The position numbers and the translations under genes were made by a program. Shown one piece after another: positions 18,427 through 26,772 of a DNA stretch of 64,000 bases. Below the pieces are notes generated by a model that ran no database searches, was not told the origin of the DNA, and saw nothing but the letters and a program-made list of their open reading frames with translations. How positions within the stretch are numbered: position 1 is the first letter of the stretch; every line of letters begins with the position of its first letter. Source of the DNA: Acidipila sp. (lineage in GTDB: Bacteria > Acidobacteriota > Terriglobia > Acidiferrales > UBA7541). Location: positions 62,001 to 126,000 of the forward strand of contig JAAFGT010000001.1 of assembly GCA_010365215.1 (NCBI GenBank), written 5' to 3'.

Positions 18427-19458
18427 ATGAGACCGCGCATAGCAATGGTGCTGGGCGACCCCGCTGGGATCGGTCCAGAACTGATTGCCAAACTGCTCGC
18501 CGAGGATTCCGTTCGAGGCGCCGCGGATATTCTGTTGATCGCCGACAAAAGCGAAGTGGAAGAAGGGATGCGCGTAGCCGGCCGCCGTTTCGCGTATGCG
18601 CCGGTGAATTCGCTGGGGAATCTGAAGTTCAGCGGGACTCCGCTGCTGTACGACTTTCGCGGCACCAGCAACGGACCATTCGTGCGCCGGCAATCCAGTG
18701 TTGCCGGCGGCCGGTATACGCTGGATACATTGAAGGTGGCGGTTGAACTCACCGCGGCGGGAAAAACGGATGCGATAATGTTCGCGCCGCTGAATAAGAG
18801 CTCTCTGCATATGGCGGGCATGACTTGCGCCGACGAATTGCACTGGTTTGCCGAACAGCTGGGCAGCCGCGGGCACCTCTGCGAAATCAACGCGCTGGAG
18901 GGACTGTGGACTTCGCGGGTCACGTCTCACGTGGCGTTAAAAGATGTTCCCGGGCTGATAACGATTCCTCGGGTGATCGAAGCGATCGAGCTGATTCACA
19001 CCGCGTTGCGTCAGAGTGGAATCGAGGAGCCGCGCATCGCCGTTTGCGGCCTGAATCCCCACTGCGGTGATGAAGGCAACTTTGGACGCGAAGAGATCGA
19101 TTTGATAGCCCCCGCCGTGGCCCGCGCAAAAGCTTCCGGCATGAACGTCGAAGGCCCCTTTCCCGCGGACACGATTTTTCTGAAAGTTCAAGGCGAGCAC
19201 CCCGCCTACGACGCGATCGTCACGATGTATCACGACCAGGGCCAGATTGCCATGAAGCTGATGGGGTTCTCGCGCGGCGTGAGCATCTGCGGCGGATTGC
19301 CCATTCCTATCACCACTCCGACCCACGGCACGGCCTTCGATATCGCTACGCGCGGCGTGGCCAACGTTGGCGCTACCCTGCAAGCATTCCTGATGGCCTG
19401 CCGCCTGGGCAAAACTCACCGGCTTTCTCATTCCGCGGACGAAGCAGTCGCCGACTAA
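18427..19458 (+). CDS. PdxA-family NAD-dependent dehydrogenase
   Basis: Enzyme of 343 residues of the 4-hydroxythreonine-4-phosphate dehydrogenase family. Seen: GDPAGIGPELIAK at the N-terminus, TSHVALKDVP and CGLNPHCGDEGNFG with metal-binding His residues, and YDAIVTMYHDQGQIAMKL. The catabolic context (GntR regulator, MFS transporter) argues against vitamin B6 synthesis and for a PdxA2-type role: oxidation of a 4-phosphorylated sugar acid (threonate/erythronate pathway) or a TphB-like dihydrodiol. The kinase that the sugar-acid route needs (DUF1537) is not in this window. RBS AAGGAG precedes ATG 18427. It lies 57 bp after the GntR gene and 9 bp before the MFS gene. Confidence 0.88.
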   Translation: MRPRIAMVLGDPAGIGPELIAKLLAEDSVRGAADILLIADKSEVEEGMRVAGRRFAYAPVNSLGNLKFSGTPLLYDFRGTSNGPFVRRQSSVAGGRYTLDTLKVAVELTAAGKTDAIMFAPLNKSSLHMAGMTCADELHWFAEQLGSRGHLCEINALEGLWTSRVTSHVALKDVPGLITIPRVIEAIELIHTALRQSGIEEPRIAVCGLNPHCGDEGNFGREEIDLIAPAVARAKASGMNVEGPFPADTIFLKVQGEHPAYDAIVTMYHDQGQIAMKLMGFSRGVSICGGLPIPITTPTHGTAFDIATRGVANVGATLQAFLMACRLGKTHRLSHSADEAVAD

Positions 19459-19467
19459 TAATGTCTA

Positions 19468-20754
19468 ATGACCCGAAAAATTGGCGTTAGCACCAAAGTG
19501 CTGATGGTGCTGTGCGCGCTGTCGTTCATTGTGTACCTCGACCGGGTCAGCCTCTCCGCCGCCGCAGGTTCCATAAAAGCAGAATTTGGCTTCAGCAACA
19601 CCACGCTGGGCTTGGCGTTTTCAGCGTTTGGCTATTCCTATGCGGTATTTCAGATTGTCGGCGGGTGGTTCAGCGACCGCTTCGGGGCCAAGCTGACGCT
19701 GATCATTTGCGGCTGCGTATGGGTGTGCGCCACCGTGTCGACCGCATTCGTCACCGGCCTGGTGTCGTTGTTAGCGGTGCGCTTGCTGCTGGGAATGGGG
19801 GAGGGGGCCACGCTGCCGGCGCAGTCGCGCGCGATTTCGAACTGGTATGCCAAGGAGAAGCGTGGTTTTGTGCTGGGGTTTACGCACGCGTTTTCGCGGC
19901 TGGGGAATGCGATCACTCCGCCGCTGATCGCGTTTCTGATCGCACTGTATTCCTGGCGGGCTTCGTTTGTGATCACCGGTGGATTGACGGCGATCTGGGT
20001 GGTGGTGTGGGCCTGGTATTTCCAGGATGATCCACGAAAACATAAGGGAGTGGAGCCCGACGAGCTGGCCACTCTGCCGGCGATGGATTCCGGGAGAGAT
20101 GCGCAAAAGCGCATGGCCATTCCCTGGCGCGCGATATTGAAACGGATGCGTCCAACCATGATCGTGTATTTTTGCAATGCCTGGACGACGATTTTGTATT
20201 TCACGTGGCTGCCGCTTTTCTTCATGCACGGGCAACATTTAAATTTGATGAACTCGGCGTTTTTTTCCTCGGGGGTGTTTTGCGCGGGAGTGCTCGGTGA
20301 CGTAACCGGGGGAGTCGTCAGCGATCAGATTTTGCGGCGCACCGGCAATGTAGTGGCTGCCAGGCAAAATGTGATCGCGGTCAGCCTGGTGGGAGGCTTG
20401 ATCTTTCTCGTGCCACTGCTGTTCAGCCACAATCTGGCGATGATTACGGCATGCCTGGCCGGAGCGTCGTTTTTCAGCGAGTTGACCATCGGCCCCATCT
20501 GGGCGGTGCCCATGGATATTGCGCCGCAATTTACCGGCACCGCGAGCGGAATGCTAAACGCCGCCTCCGCGGTTGCCGGAATTCTTTCGCCCACAGTGTT
20601 TGGCTTAGTGGTCGATAAGACGGGGAACTGGACTCTGCCGTTTGCGGGAGCGATCGCTTTCCTGGTGATTGGAATCATCATGTCGTTTCGCATCCGGCCA
20701 GACCGGCGGCTGGCGGACACTATGGCGAGCCCGGCTATGCTCCCTTCCAGTTAG
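19468..20754 (+). CDS. MFS transporter, anion:cation symporter type
   Basis: Inner-membrane major facilitator of 428 residues with about 12 hydrophobic helices. The N-terminus (FIVYLDRVSLSAAAGSIKAEF), the loop GGWFSDRFGAK between helices 2 and 3, and LGMGEGATLPAQSRAISNWY are typical of the ACS subfamily that imports hexuronates, galactarate, tartrate and similar organic acids. It starts 9 bp after the PdxA-like gene, so it likely brings in the substrate of this cluster. Its 3' end overlaps the convergent enoyl-CoA hydratase gene by 20 bp. A decayed copy of a related gene lies at 26148-26416. Confidence 0.92.
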   Translation: MTRKIGVSTKVLMVLCALSFIVYLDRVSLSAAAGSIKAEFGFSNTTLGLAFSAFGYSYAVFQIVGGWFSDRFGAKLTLIICGCVWVCATVSTAFVTGLVSLLAVRLLLGMGEGATLPAQSRAISNWYAKEKRGFVLGFTHAFSRLGNAITPPLIAFLIALYSWRASFVITGGLTAIWVVVWAWYFQDDPRKHKGVEPDELATLPAMDSGRDAQKRMAIPWRAILKRMRPTMIVYFCNAWTTILYFTWLPLFFMHGQHLNLMNSAFFSSGVFCAGVLGDVTGGVVSDQILRRTGNVVAARQNVIAVSLVGGLIFLVPLLFSHNLAMITACLAGASFFSELTIGPIWAVPMDIAPQFTGTASGMLNAASAVAGILSPTVFGLVVDKTGNWTLPFAGAIAFLVIGIIMSFRIRPDRRLADTMASPAMLPSS

Positions 20755-21526
20755 GGGCGCGCTTGTTCAGAAACGCGTCCATGCCTTCGCGGAAATCCTC
20801 ACTGAGATAGCACATGAGCAGGAGATCGTGATCTTCCTCCGGGCTCATTTTTTCTTTAATGCGACGCAAGGCTTCCTTGGTGACGCGCAGGGTCAGTGGG
20901 GCGTGCGAGGCCACCATTCGAGCGAGTTCGTCGGCGCGGAGCTGCAAGGAAGCGTAATCGGGGAGTATTTCGCTTAATAGTCCGATGGCGTGCGCCTCTC
21001 CCGCGTCGACCAGGCGAGCCGTAAAGATGATGTCTTTCACGCGCGAAGGGCCCAGCAGTGCCGCCAGCCTCGCGTAGTTCAACATAGACAGGCAATTGCC
21101 GAGAGTGCGCGCGATGGGAATGCCAAACCGGGCGTTCGCCGCGCCAATGCGCAGATCGCAGCACGCGGCAATCGTGGCGCCCCCGCCCGTGCACACCCCG
21201 GCGATGGCGGCGATGGTGGGAACCCGGGAAGACTCCAACGCGGTGAGCACGCGTTCGATTCGCGCTTCGTAATTCAGCGCGTCGGCGGCGGTGGAAAAGC
21301 TCCGGAACTCGGAAATATCGGTGCCCGCGGCAAAAGCCTGGTCTCCCGCGCCCGCCAGCACCAGGACGCGCACGGATGAATCCTTCTGCGCCTGCATGCA
21401 GATTTCTTCCAGCCGTTCATACATCCGAAAGGTGAATGCGTTGCGCGCGTGCGGGCGGTTAAACGTTATGTGGCCGACGCCATCATTTACGTCATAGAGG
21501 ATTTCAGCGGAAGGGTTTTCGCTCAC
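20735..21526 (-). CDS. Enoyl-CoA hydratase/isomerase family protein
   Basis: Crotonase-fold enzyme of 263 residues acting on acyl-CoA thioesters. Seen: N-terminal VGHITFNRPHARNAF, oxyanion-hole segments GDQAFAAGTDISEF and AIAGVCTGGGATIAACCDLRIG, FGIPIARTLGN, and C-terminal KRAPNWKG. The usual catalytic Glu pair is not clearly conserved (GVCTGGG; Thr where many hydratases have GGG-E), so hydratase, isomerase or hydrolase activity is open. Start GTG 21526 overlaps the TGA of the upstream CoA-transferase (GTGA), so the two are translationally coupled and the substrate is probably the CoA ester made by that transferase. Confidence 0.88.
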   Translation of the reverse strand: MSENPSAEILYDVNDGVGHITFNRPHARNAFTFRMYERLEEICMQAQKDSSVRVLVLAGAGDQAFAAGTDISEFRSFSTAADALNYEARIERVLTALESSRVPTIAAIAGVCTGGGATIAACCDLRIGAANARFGIPIARTLGNCLSMLNYARLAALLGPSRVKDIIFTARLVDAGEAHAIGLLSEILPDYASLQLRADELARMVASHAPLTLRVTKEALRRIKEKMSPEEDHDLLLMCYLSEDFREGMDAFLNKRAPNWKGA

Positions 21527-22770
21527 GGCGTCACCGCCTTAGTCGAATCCGGCATCTGGATGGCTCCCTGGGCGGCCATCTGGTCGATTTGCGCGTCAGA
21601 GAAGCCGTGGTCGCGCAGCACTTCCCGCGTGTGCTGGCCTAAGACCGGCGCGGCACGGTTCACCCCGCCGGGAGTCTCGGAGAATTTAATTGGCAGCCCG
21701 ATCGCCTTCACCTTCCCCGCGGTGAGGTGGGTGGTCTCCACGATCATTTCGCGCGCTAATGTCTGCGGATCGACGTGCATCTGGTTGACGTCCAGTACGG
21801 GCCCGGCGGGAACGCCGGCATTTTCCAGACGGCTGAGCCACTCCGCCAAGCTGTGGCGCTTGAATAACGGGGTCAGCACCGAACTCAAGGCCGGCAGATT
21901 GCGCATGCGCTCGGCATTGTTGACGAAGCGCGGATCATAGCCCAGTTCCGGCGCTTCCAGCGTTTCCAAAAGCCGCAGCCAGGTGGCCTGGTTTGCGGCG
22001 CCGACGGTGATCCATCCGTCCGCCGCGAGGAATGCCTGATAGGGAGCATTCAGGGGGTGGCTGGTGCCCATGGGTCCCGGCGCCGTCCCCGTGGCGAAGG
22101 CAATGGCCGATTGCCAGTAGGTATGGATGATCCCCGCCTCGAAAAGTGAGGTGTCTACCATCTGGCCTTGCCCGGTCGCCGTGCGGGAATGCAGAGCGGC
22201 CAGAATTCCAACGCACGCGAGAATGCCGGCGGTGATGTCGGTGACCGGCGCGCCTAACTTTACCGGCGGGCCGCCCGGACCTTCTCCGGTAATGCTCATC
22301 AACCCGCTCATGCCTTGGGCCACCAAGTCGAATCCGCCGCGATCGGCGTATGGTCCGGTGCGCCCGAAACCGGAAATTGAGCAGTAAATAAGCCTAGGGT
22401 TTGAAGCGTGCAGCGCCTCATAGCCGAAGCCCATGCGCTCCATCGTGCCGCGACGATAGTTTTCAACCAGCACGTCAGCGTCCTGCAGCAGGCGTGAGAG
22501 CACGGTGCGTCCGCCCTCGCTCTTCAGGTCCACCGCAATGCCGCGCTTGTTGCGATTCATTATCAGGAATGCGGCGGATTCACCGGCAATCTCCGGAGGG
22601 GCCATGCGGCGCGCGTCGTCGCCGCCCGGTATTTTTTCCACTTTAATTACGTCCGCGCCCATATCCGCAAGCAACATGGCGCACGTGGGACCGGCCATCA
22701 CGTGGGAGAGATCGATTACCTTCAGCCCGGTCAGCGGGCTTTTCTGCGCTTGTCCGGCGACGTTGGTCAT
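21523..22770 (-). CDS. CaiB/BaiF family (class III) CoA-transferase, second copy
   Basis: Class III CoA-transferase of 415 residues. Seen: GLKVIDLSHVMAGPTCAMLL, GADVIKVEKIPGGDDARR, NRNKRGIAVDLKSEGG, VLVENYRRGTMERMGFGY, SGFGRTGPYADRGGFDLV with the catalytic Asp, and GAPVTDITAGI. It differs in sequence from the transferase at 15299-16492, so the two are not a recent duplication and probably use different acids. Start ATG 22770 has AGGAGAGG. It is 35 bp downstream of the SDR gene and overlaps the enoyl-CoA hydratase start, so it belongs to the minus-strand operon beginning with the dehydratase at 25995. Confidence 0.92.
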   Translation of the reverse strand: MTNVAGQAQKSPLTGLKVIDLSHVMAGPTCAMLLADMGADVIKVEKIPGGDDARRMAPPEIAGESAAFLIMNRNKRGIAVDLKSEGGRTVLSRLLQDADVLVENYRRGTMERMGFGYEALHASNPRLIYCSISGFGRTGPYADRGGFDLVAQGMSGLMSITGEGPGGPPVKLGAPVTDITAGILACVGILAALHSRTATGQGQMVDTSLFEAGIIHTYWQSAIAFATGTAPGPMGTSHPLNAPYQAFLAADGWITVGAANQATWLRLLETLEAPELGYDPRFVNNAERMRNLPALSSVLTPLFKRHSLAEWLSRLENAGVPAGPVLDVNQMHVDPQTLAREMIVETTHLTAGKVKAIGLPIKFSETPGGVNRAAPVLGQHTREVLRDHGFSDAQIDQMAAQGAIQMPDSTKAVTP

Positions 22771-22805
22771 CGCCTCTCCTTCACAGACTTACTTGCCTGG
22801 TGAGC

Positions 22806-23675
22806 TCACCCGCGCCCGATAAACGGCATTTTGGAAGCCATTACCGTCATGAACTGCACATTGGCGTCCAATGGCAAGCTTGCCATGTAAACCACGGCGT
22901 CGGCGACGTGCCGCACGTCCATACGTGGCTCGACAATTGTGCCACCGTTCGCCGCCAGCGTGCCGGCAGCCGAACGCTGCGTCATTTCGGTGGCGGCATT
23001 GCCGATATCGATCTGCCCGCAGGCGATGTCGTACTTTCTGCCGTCGAGCGATATGGATTTGGTCAGCCCGGTGATGGCGTGCTTGGTCGCCGTGTACGGC
23101 GCGGAGTGGGGCCGCGGTGCGTGGGCTGCAAGTGAGCCGTTGTTGATAATCCGTCCGCCGCGCGGGCGCTGCGTCTTCATAAGCCTGATGGCGTGCTGGG
23201 CACATAGGAATGCGCCGGTGAGGTTGACGGCAACAACGGAGCTCCATTGCTCGAAAGTGAGGTCCTCGGTGGGGATTCCGGCTGTGCCGATTCCGGCATT
23301 GTTAAACAGGAGGTCCAAGCGGCCGAACGTTTTGGTAATTCTGGTGAAGAGGGCCGCCACGGCATCGGGCTGGCTGACGTCTGTGGGCACGGGGAGCATC
23401 TTGCCGCCAAGCGAATTGGCTGATGGTTCGGCTGATGTCCCGAGTGATGACCCGACTGATGACTCGCCGGATGTCTTGCCTAATGACGTCTCGCCTAATG
23501 ACGCGGTCCTTTCCAGTTCTCCGGCGCGCCGCCCTGCCAGCACTACGGAATATCCCGCGGCTTGCAACGCGAGGCTGACCGCGCGGCCGATGCCGCTGCC
23601 CGCGCCAGTCACCAGCGCGATCTTGGAACTTGTTGGCGTGTTCGAGGCGATGTTCGTGGCGATGTTCGTGTTCAT
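22806..23675 (-). CDS. Short-chain dehydrogenase/reductase with a repeat insert
   Basis: NAD(P)-dependent SDR of 289 residues. Seen: [15 protein letters not shown] (nucleotide binding), [31 protein letters not shown] with the catalytic Ser, Tyr and Lys, and a substrate-side C-terminus ([14 protein letters not shown]). ATG 23675 is chosen because AGAGGATC precedes it and upstream residues are Arg-rich and unlike the family. Two oddities: the first twelve residues ([12 protein letters not shown]) and a loop after LERTA are built from 12-nt tandem repeats, the loop being about 30 residues longer than usual for SDRs. It lies in the sugar-acid operon and would oxidise a hydroxyl of a dehydrated sugar acid. 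Confidence 0.85.
   Translation of the reverse strand: MNTNIATNIASNTPTSSKIALVTGAGSGIGRAVSLALQAAGYSVVLAGRRAGELERTASLGETSLGKTSGESSVGSSLGTSAEPSANSLGGKMLPVPTDVSQPDAVAALFTRITKTFGRLDLLFNNAGIGTAGIPTEDLTFEQWSSVVAVNLTGAFLCAQHAIRLMKTQRPRGGRIINNGSLAAHAPRPHSAPYTATKHAITGLTKSISLDGRKYDIACGQIDIGNAATEMTQRSAAGTLAANGGTIVEPRMDVRHVADAVVYMASLPLDANVQFMTVMASKMPFIGRG
23419..23508. repeat. Imperfect 12/15-nt tandem array inside the SDR gene
   Basis: Five 12-nt units of the form nnTGATGnCnCG (23419-23478) followed by two 15-nt units beginning CCTAATGACG. On the coding strand they give 4-residue steps such as [20 protein letters not shown]. The reading frame is kept. The array forms a Ser/Gly-rich loop on the surface of the SDR. 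Confidence 0.75.
23640..23675. repeat. Three 12-nt units forming the SDR N-terminus
   Basis: GTTCGAGGCGAT, GTTCGTGGCGAT and GTTCGTGTTCAT (plus-strand reading) follow each other exactly, ending at the start codon. They encode [12 protein letters not shown]. Confidence 0.7.
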
Positions 23676-23815
23676 GATCCTCTGCGTCTTGGCCCCACTG
23701 CAAGGCCGTGCGGAACGAAAACATTGTGCACAGACTGGCTCGTATGGCGCAAGGTTCTTACGCTGAATGGAGTGCCGCGGGTAGTGATTCTGCAGAGATC
23801 GGGAACCGGATCGCC

Positions 23816-24829
23816 TTAGCCGACTGGGATGACATCGACAAGAGAGTGCGCTGTTTTCGCGGTGCGCGCAGCGTTTCGCAATGGACGCCCGAATCCGTCG
23901 AAGCGGATCTGCATTACGTCGCCATCGGTGAGCTCGATGCCGTCGCCAAAACTCAGGCAATCCGCGCCCAGAAAGTGCACGTGGACGTCGCCGGGGCGGC
24001 GGTGCGCATCAAATTTGAAATGATGGTGTTCGATATTCTGGAGGCTGTGGCACATTTCCGCCTCGCCGGAGCGAACCTTGCGGGACCACAGCACCTTGGC
24101 GCCGCGTTCGATGGTCACTTCGCCCTGCACGGACGCGAATGGCGCGTCCACTACCAGCTCAGGCCCCAGCGAGCAGTTGCGCATCTTCGAACTGGCGAGG
24201 TTGAGATAATTTTTCTGCTCAAACCGGTGGTCCGAAAATTCGTTGCCCACGGCCATGCCTAAACGACGGGGACGCCCGTCGGAATCGATAAGGTAAATAG
24301 AAGCAATTTCCGCCTCCTCGCCTCCGTCTTCTGCGAAGGCGGGAATTTCAAGCGGCTGGCCGTGCGCGCGCAGAATGGTTCCCGTGCCCTTGTAAAACCA
24401 TTCGGGAGGCGTGCCGATGTGTCCGGGCTGCGGGCGCCCGCCTTCGAGTCCCCAGCGAAACATTTTCATGCTGTCGGTGAGCTCTTCGCTTGCCGCATGC
24501 ATCTCCTGGCGCTCGCGAGCGCTGCCCAGATGAGTGAGGCCGGTGCCGGAAACCAGGCAGCGCGCTGGTTCGTCGGGATGGTCGATCGGCGGGAGCAGTT
24601 GCCATTCCGATTGACCTTGATAGATGGATTCGTATTCCAGCAAGTCCTTCGTAGCGCGCTGTTTTACCAAGGCGGTCAATTTTACGTTGCAGGCAATCGC
24701 TTCCTGCATTAGGGAGTAGACACTCGAACAGTCTTCGAGCAGTCGCAGGCTAGGTTCTTCGACCAGTGCCACGCGCCGCGCGCCATTATTTTTCAACTGG
24801 TTCTTTAGTTGGACCAGCCGCACGTTCAT
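23816..24829 (-). CDS. AraD1/GguC family protein (FAH superfamily)
   Basis: Protein of 337 residues of the AraD1/GguC group within the fumarylacetoacetate-hydrolase-like fold, usually linked to sugar and sugar-acid catabolism. Seen: [34 protein letters not shown], acidic metal-binding segment [31 protein letters not shown] and [16 protein letters not shown]. It probably acts on the 2-keto-3-deoxy acid made by the dehydratase next door. Its ATG overlaps the dehydratase stop (ATGA, 24826-24829), giving translational coupling. Next in the operon is the SDR, after about 140 bp. Confidence 0.85.
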   Translation of the reverse strand: MNVRLVQLKNQLKNNGARRVALVEEPSLRLLEDCSSVYSLMQEAIACNVKLTALVKQRATKDLLEYESIYQGQSEWQLLPPIDHPDEPARCLVSGTGLTHLGSARERQEMHAASEELTDSMKMFRWGLEGGRPQPGHIGTPPEWFYKGTGTILRAHGQPLEIPAFAEDGGEEAEIASIYLIDSDGRPRRLGMAVGNEFSDHRFEQKNYLNLASSKMRNCSLGPELVVDAPFASVQGEVTIERGAKVLWSRKVRSGEAEMCHSLQNIEHHHFKFDAHRRPGDVHVHFLGADCLSFGDGIELTDGDVMQIRFDGFGRPLRNAARTAKTAHSLVDVIPVG

Positions 24830-25995
24830 TCGATTACCTCGAACTCCTTCAGTTTCTTTTCGTTGATGGTGATGCCCAAGCCGGGAAGGGAATCATCCAG
24901 GTCGATAAATCCACCCTTTGCCGTGGGCTCGCCATTGAAGATGTGCCAGAAAAGTTCGTTTCCGACCTCGATATCCACGGGCGGGAAATATTCGGCCATG
25001 GGCGAATTCAAACTGGCCATGACAACGTGATAGTTGTGCATCTGCCCGGCGTGGGGAATTACCGGCACTGAATAGCTTTCGGCCAGCGCGGCGATCTTGC
25101 GCGCCTGGGAGATCCCGCCCACGCGGTTGGTATCGAACTGAATGTAATCCACCGCCCGGGCTTCCAGCAATTCGCGGAAACCGTAAAGCGTAAATTCATG
25201 CTCGCCACCGGCAATAGGGATTCGGCCGCTGGCCTTTAATTCGGCATAACCGTGAATGTCGTCCGGGATCACCGGTTCTTCGAGCCAGCGCAGGTGGAAT
25301 GGCTCCAGAAGCGGCAGCATGCGCTTGGCATAGTCTAGTGTCCAGCCCATGTAGGCGTCGGCCATTACGTCTATTTCGTCGCCCACGGCTTCCCGAACGG
25401 TACGAACAAGCTCGACATTGCGCTGCATGCCTGCCGCTCCGTCCGTGGGCCCCCACCCGAAGCGCAGCTTCATAGCCTGGTACCCGTCGTCCTTATATCG
25501 CTTGGCTTCTGCGGCGAGCTTGCTCAACTTGATGCTGTATAACCTGCTGGCGTATACCGGGATCCGCGGCTTTGTCTTTCCGCCGAGCAGGCGATAGACA
25601 GGCTGCTTGGCGGACTTGCCCAGAATATCCCACAACGCTATATCCACGGCGCTGATCGCCGCCATCCCGATACCCTTACGCCCGAAAGCCATGGTCTGAC
25701 GGTACATCTGTTGCCAAATCAACTCGGTATCCCAAGGATCGGCGCCGATGAGGAGTGGCTTCAAGTAGAGATCGATAACCTGTTTGGTAATGCGCGGCGC
25801 CAGGGCGGCGTTTCCGATGCCTACAGTGGCATTGTCAGTGAAGATTTCGACGATAAGCCAGTCGTGAAAGGTAAAGCTCCCCATGGAGGTTCCCTGAAGC
25901 ACCAGGTCCATGGGATTGGTGCAAAAGTGTGCCGGTAAAGGCACAGTTTGACCGCGCCACTGCGCCACGCGGGTGCGAATTTCCTTAATCTTCAT
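24826..25995 (-). CDS. Enolase-superfamily dehydratase, L-rhamnonate dehydratase-like
   Basis: Mandelate racemase/muconate lactonizing enzyme-type protein of 389 residues that should dehydrate a sugar acid to its 2-keto-3-deoxy form. The capping domain contains FTFHDWLIVEIFTDNA; the barrel has MKLRFGWGPTDGAAG (the WGP-DG-AG string is like L-rhamnonate dehydratase), metal ligands Asp213, Glu239 and Glu265, and the catalytic His315 in PHAGQMHNYH paired with Asp288. The usual KxK is KLR (Lys176, Arg178), as fits the rhamnonate group. It is first in the operon and RBS AGGGGA precedes ATG. The operator-like dyad at 26108-26130 lies about 115 bp upstream. Sugar specificity is inferred, not shown. 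Confidence 0.9.
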   Translation of the reverse strand: MKIKEIRTRVAQWRGQTVPLPAHFCTNPMDLVLQGTSMGSFTFHDWLIVEIFTDNATVGIGNAALAPRITKQVIDLYLKPLLIGADPWDTELIWQQMYRQTMAFGRKGIGMAAISAVDIALWDILGKSAKQPVYRLLGGKTKPRIPVYASRLYSIKLSKLAAEAKRYKDDGYQAMKLRFGWGPTDGAAGMQRNVELVRTVREAVGDEIDVMADAYMGWTLDYAKRMLPLLEPFHLRWLEEPVIPDDIHGYAELKASGRIPIAGGEHEFTLYGFRELLEARAVDYIQFDTNRVGGISQARKIAALAESYSVPVIPHAGQMHNYHVVMASLNSPMAEYFPPVDIEVGNELFWHIFNGEPTAKGGFIDLDDSLPGLGITINEKKLKEFEVIE

Positions 25996-26107
25996 CGATA
26001 TCCCCTAGAGGCCAAGTGTGGATCATCGAGATAACCGCCGCCGGATTTCTTGGTAGCGGGTCCAAAGGCATTGAACTTAACAAGCAACGTGAACGTTTTT
26101 CCGCCGG

Positions 26108-26130
26108 AAGTTATAGCATAATACTATAAC
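26108..26130. promoter_or_regulatory. Operator-like dyad upstream of the dehydratase operon
   Basis: GTTATAG, seven bases, CTATAAC (26110-26130) is a perfect inverted repeat. Its left half with flank (AAGTTATAGCATAA, 26108-26121) matches 13 of 14 bases of the site in the GntR promoter at 17585-17598. It is therefore the likely second binding site of the FadR-type regulator. Confidence 0.6.
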
Positions 26131-26147
26131 AATATGTACTGCGGGGA

Positions 26148-26416
26148 TTGGGGACGTTTAGCGATCAGATTTTGCGACGTGCGGGCGAGGTTGTCTTCGC
26201 CGGCCGGAATTTGATTGCCGCAGGATCACTAAGGGGACCAGATTTCCCGAGACGCCAACGGGCGCCGCGAGCGGAATGCCGATCAACGGTTATGCAATTG
26301 TCTTTTTCACTTCGACTATTTTCTTTGGATTGATGGTCGATTCGATGAGGAATTGGACATTTCGTTTTCTCCGCGGGGTTGCATTCACGGTGCACGTAAC
26401 AGCTCTGAAATGTTGA
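26148..26416 (+). pseudogene. Decayed MFS transporter gene (internal fragment)
   Basis: Remnant related to the MFS gene at 19468-20754. In one frame from 26157 it reads FSDQILRRAGEVVFAGRNLI, matching VSDQILRRTGNVVAARQNVI of the intact gene, and the DNA GCGATCAGATTTTGCG is identical. After about 26250 the similarity continues in another frame: GAASGMPINGY, then FFGLMVDSMRNWTFRF, matching TASGMLNAASAV and VFGLVVDKTGNWTLPF, ending at TGA 26414-26416. The segment between is shortened by an internal deletion. No start or N-terminal half remains. Confidence 0.75.
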
Positions 26417-26621
26417 ATTCGGATCGACCGGAGAATCGCAGGAATCGGACAATTCTTAAGCGCGGCATCCAAAAAGATACGTGCTCCCAAGATTCGCGCC
26501 CGGAACTCGAAATTCAAATATGGCGCCAAAACAGGAGTTTTCACGGGTAAATAGTGAAAATAAAATGAAACTTCCGCAAGAGTCTACAAGTCAGAAGATA
26601 AACGGCATTAAAAAATAAATC

Positions 26622-26651
26622 TTGACAATGAAAATATATGATGTGTACTAC
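26622..26651 (+). promoter_or_regulatory. Possible sigma70 promoter of the TonB-dependent receptor
   Basis: TTGACA (26622-26627), an 18-bp AT-rich spacer and TACTAC (26646-26651) form a plausible promoter about 120 bp before the receptor start. The surrounding 26420-26770 interval holds no gene. Confidence 0.4.
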
Positions 26652-26772
26652 GCTTACCATACAAGTTGTTCGCTGGCGTAGCCTCAAGCGAGAGAGTTTG
26701 ACGAATTGGGTGGGGTCTGGAAGCAAGAAATTACTTGCAGGTCAAGTCAGCTAAAGTCGGAGGAGGGGTGTA

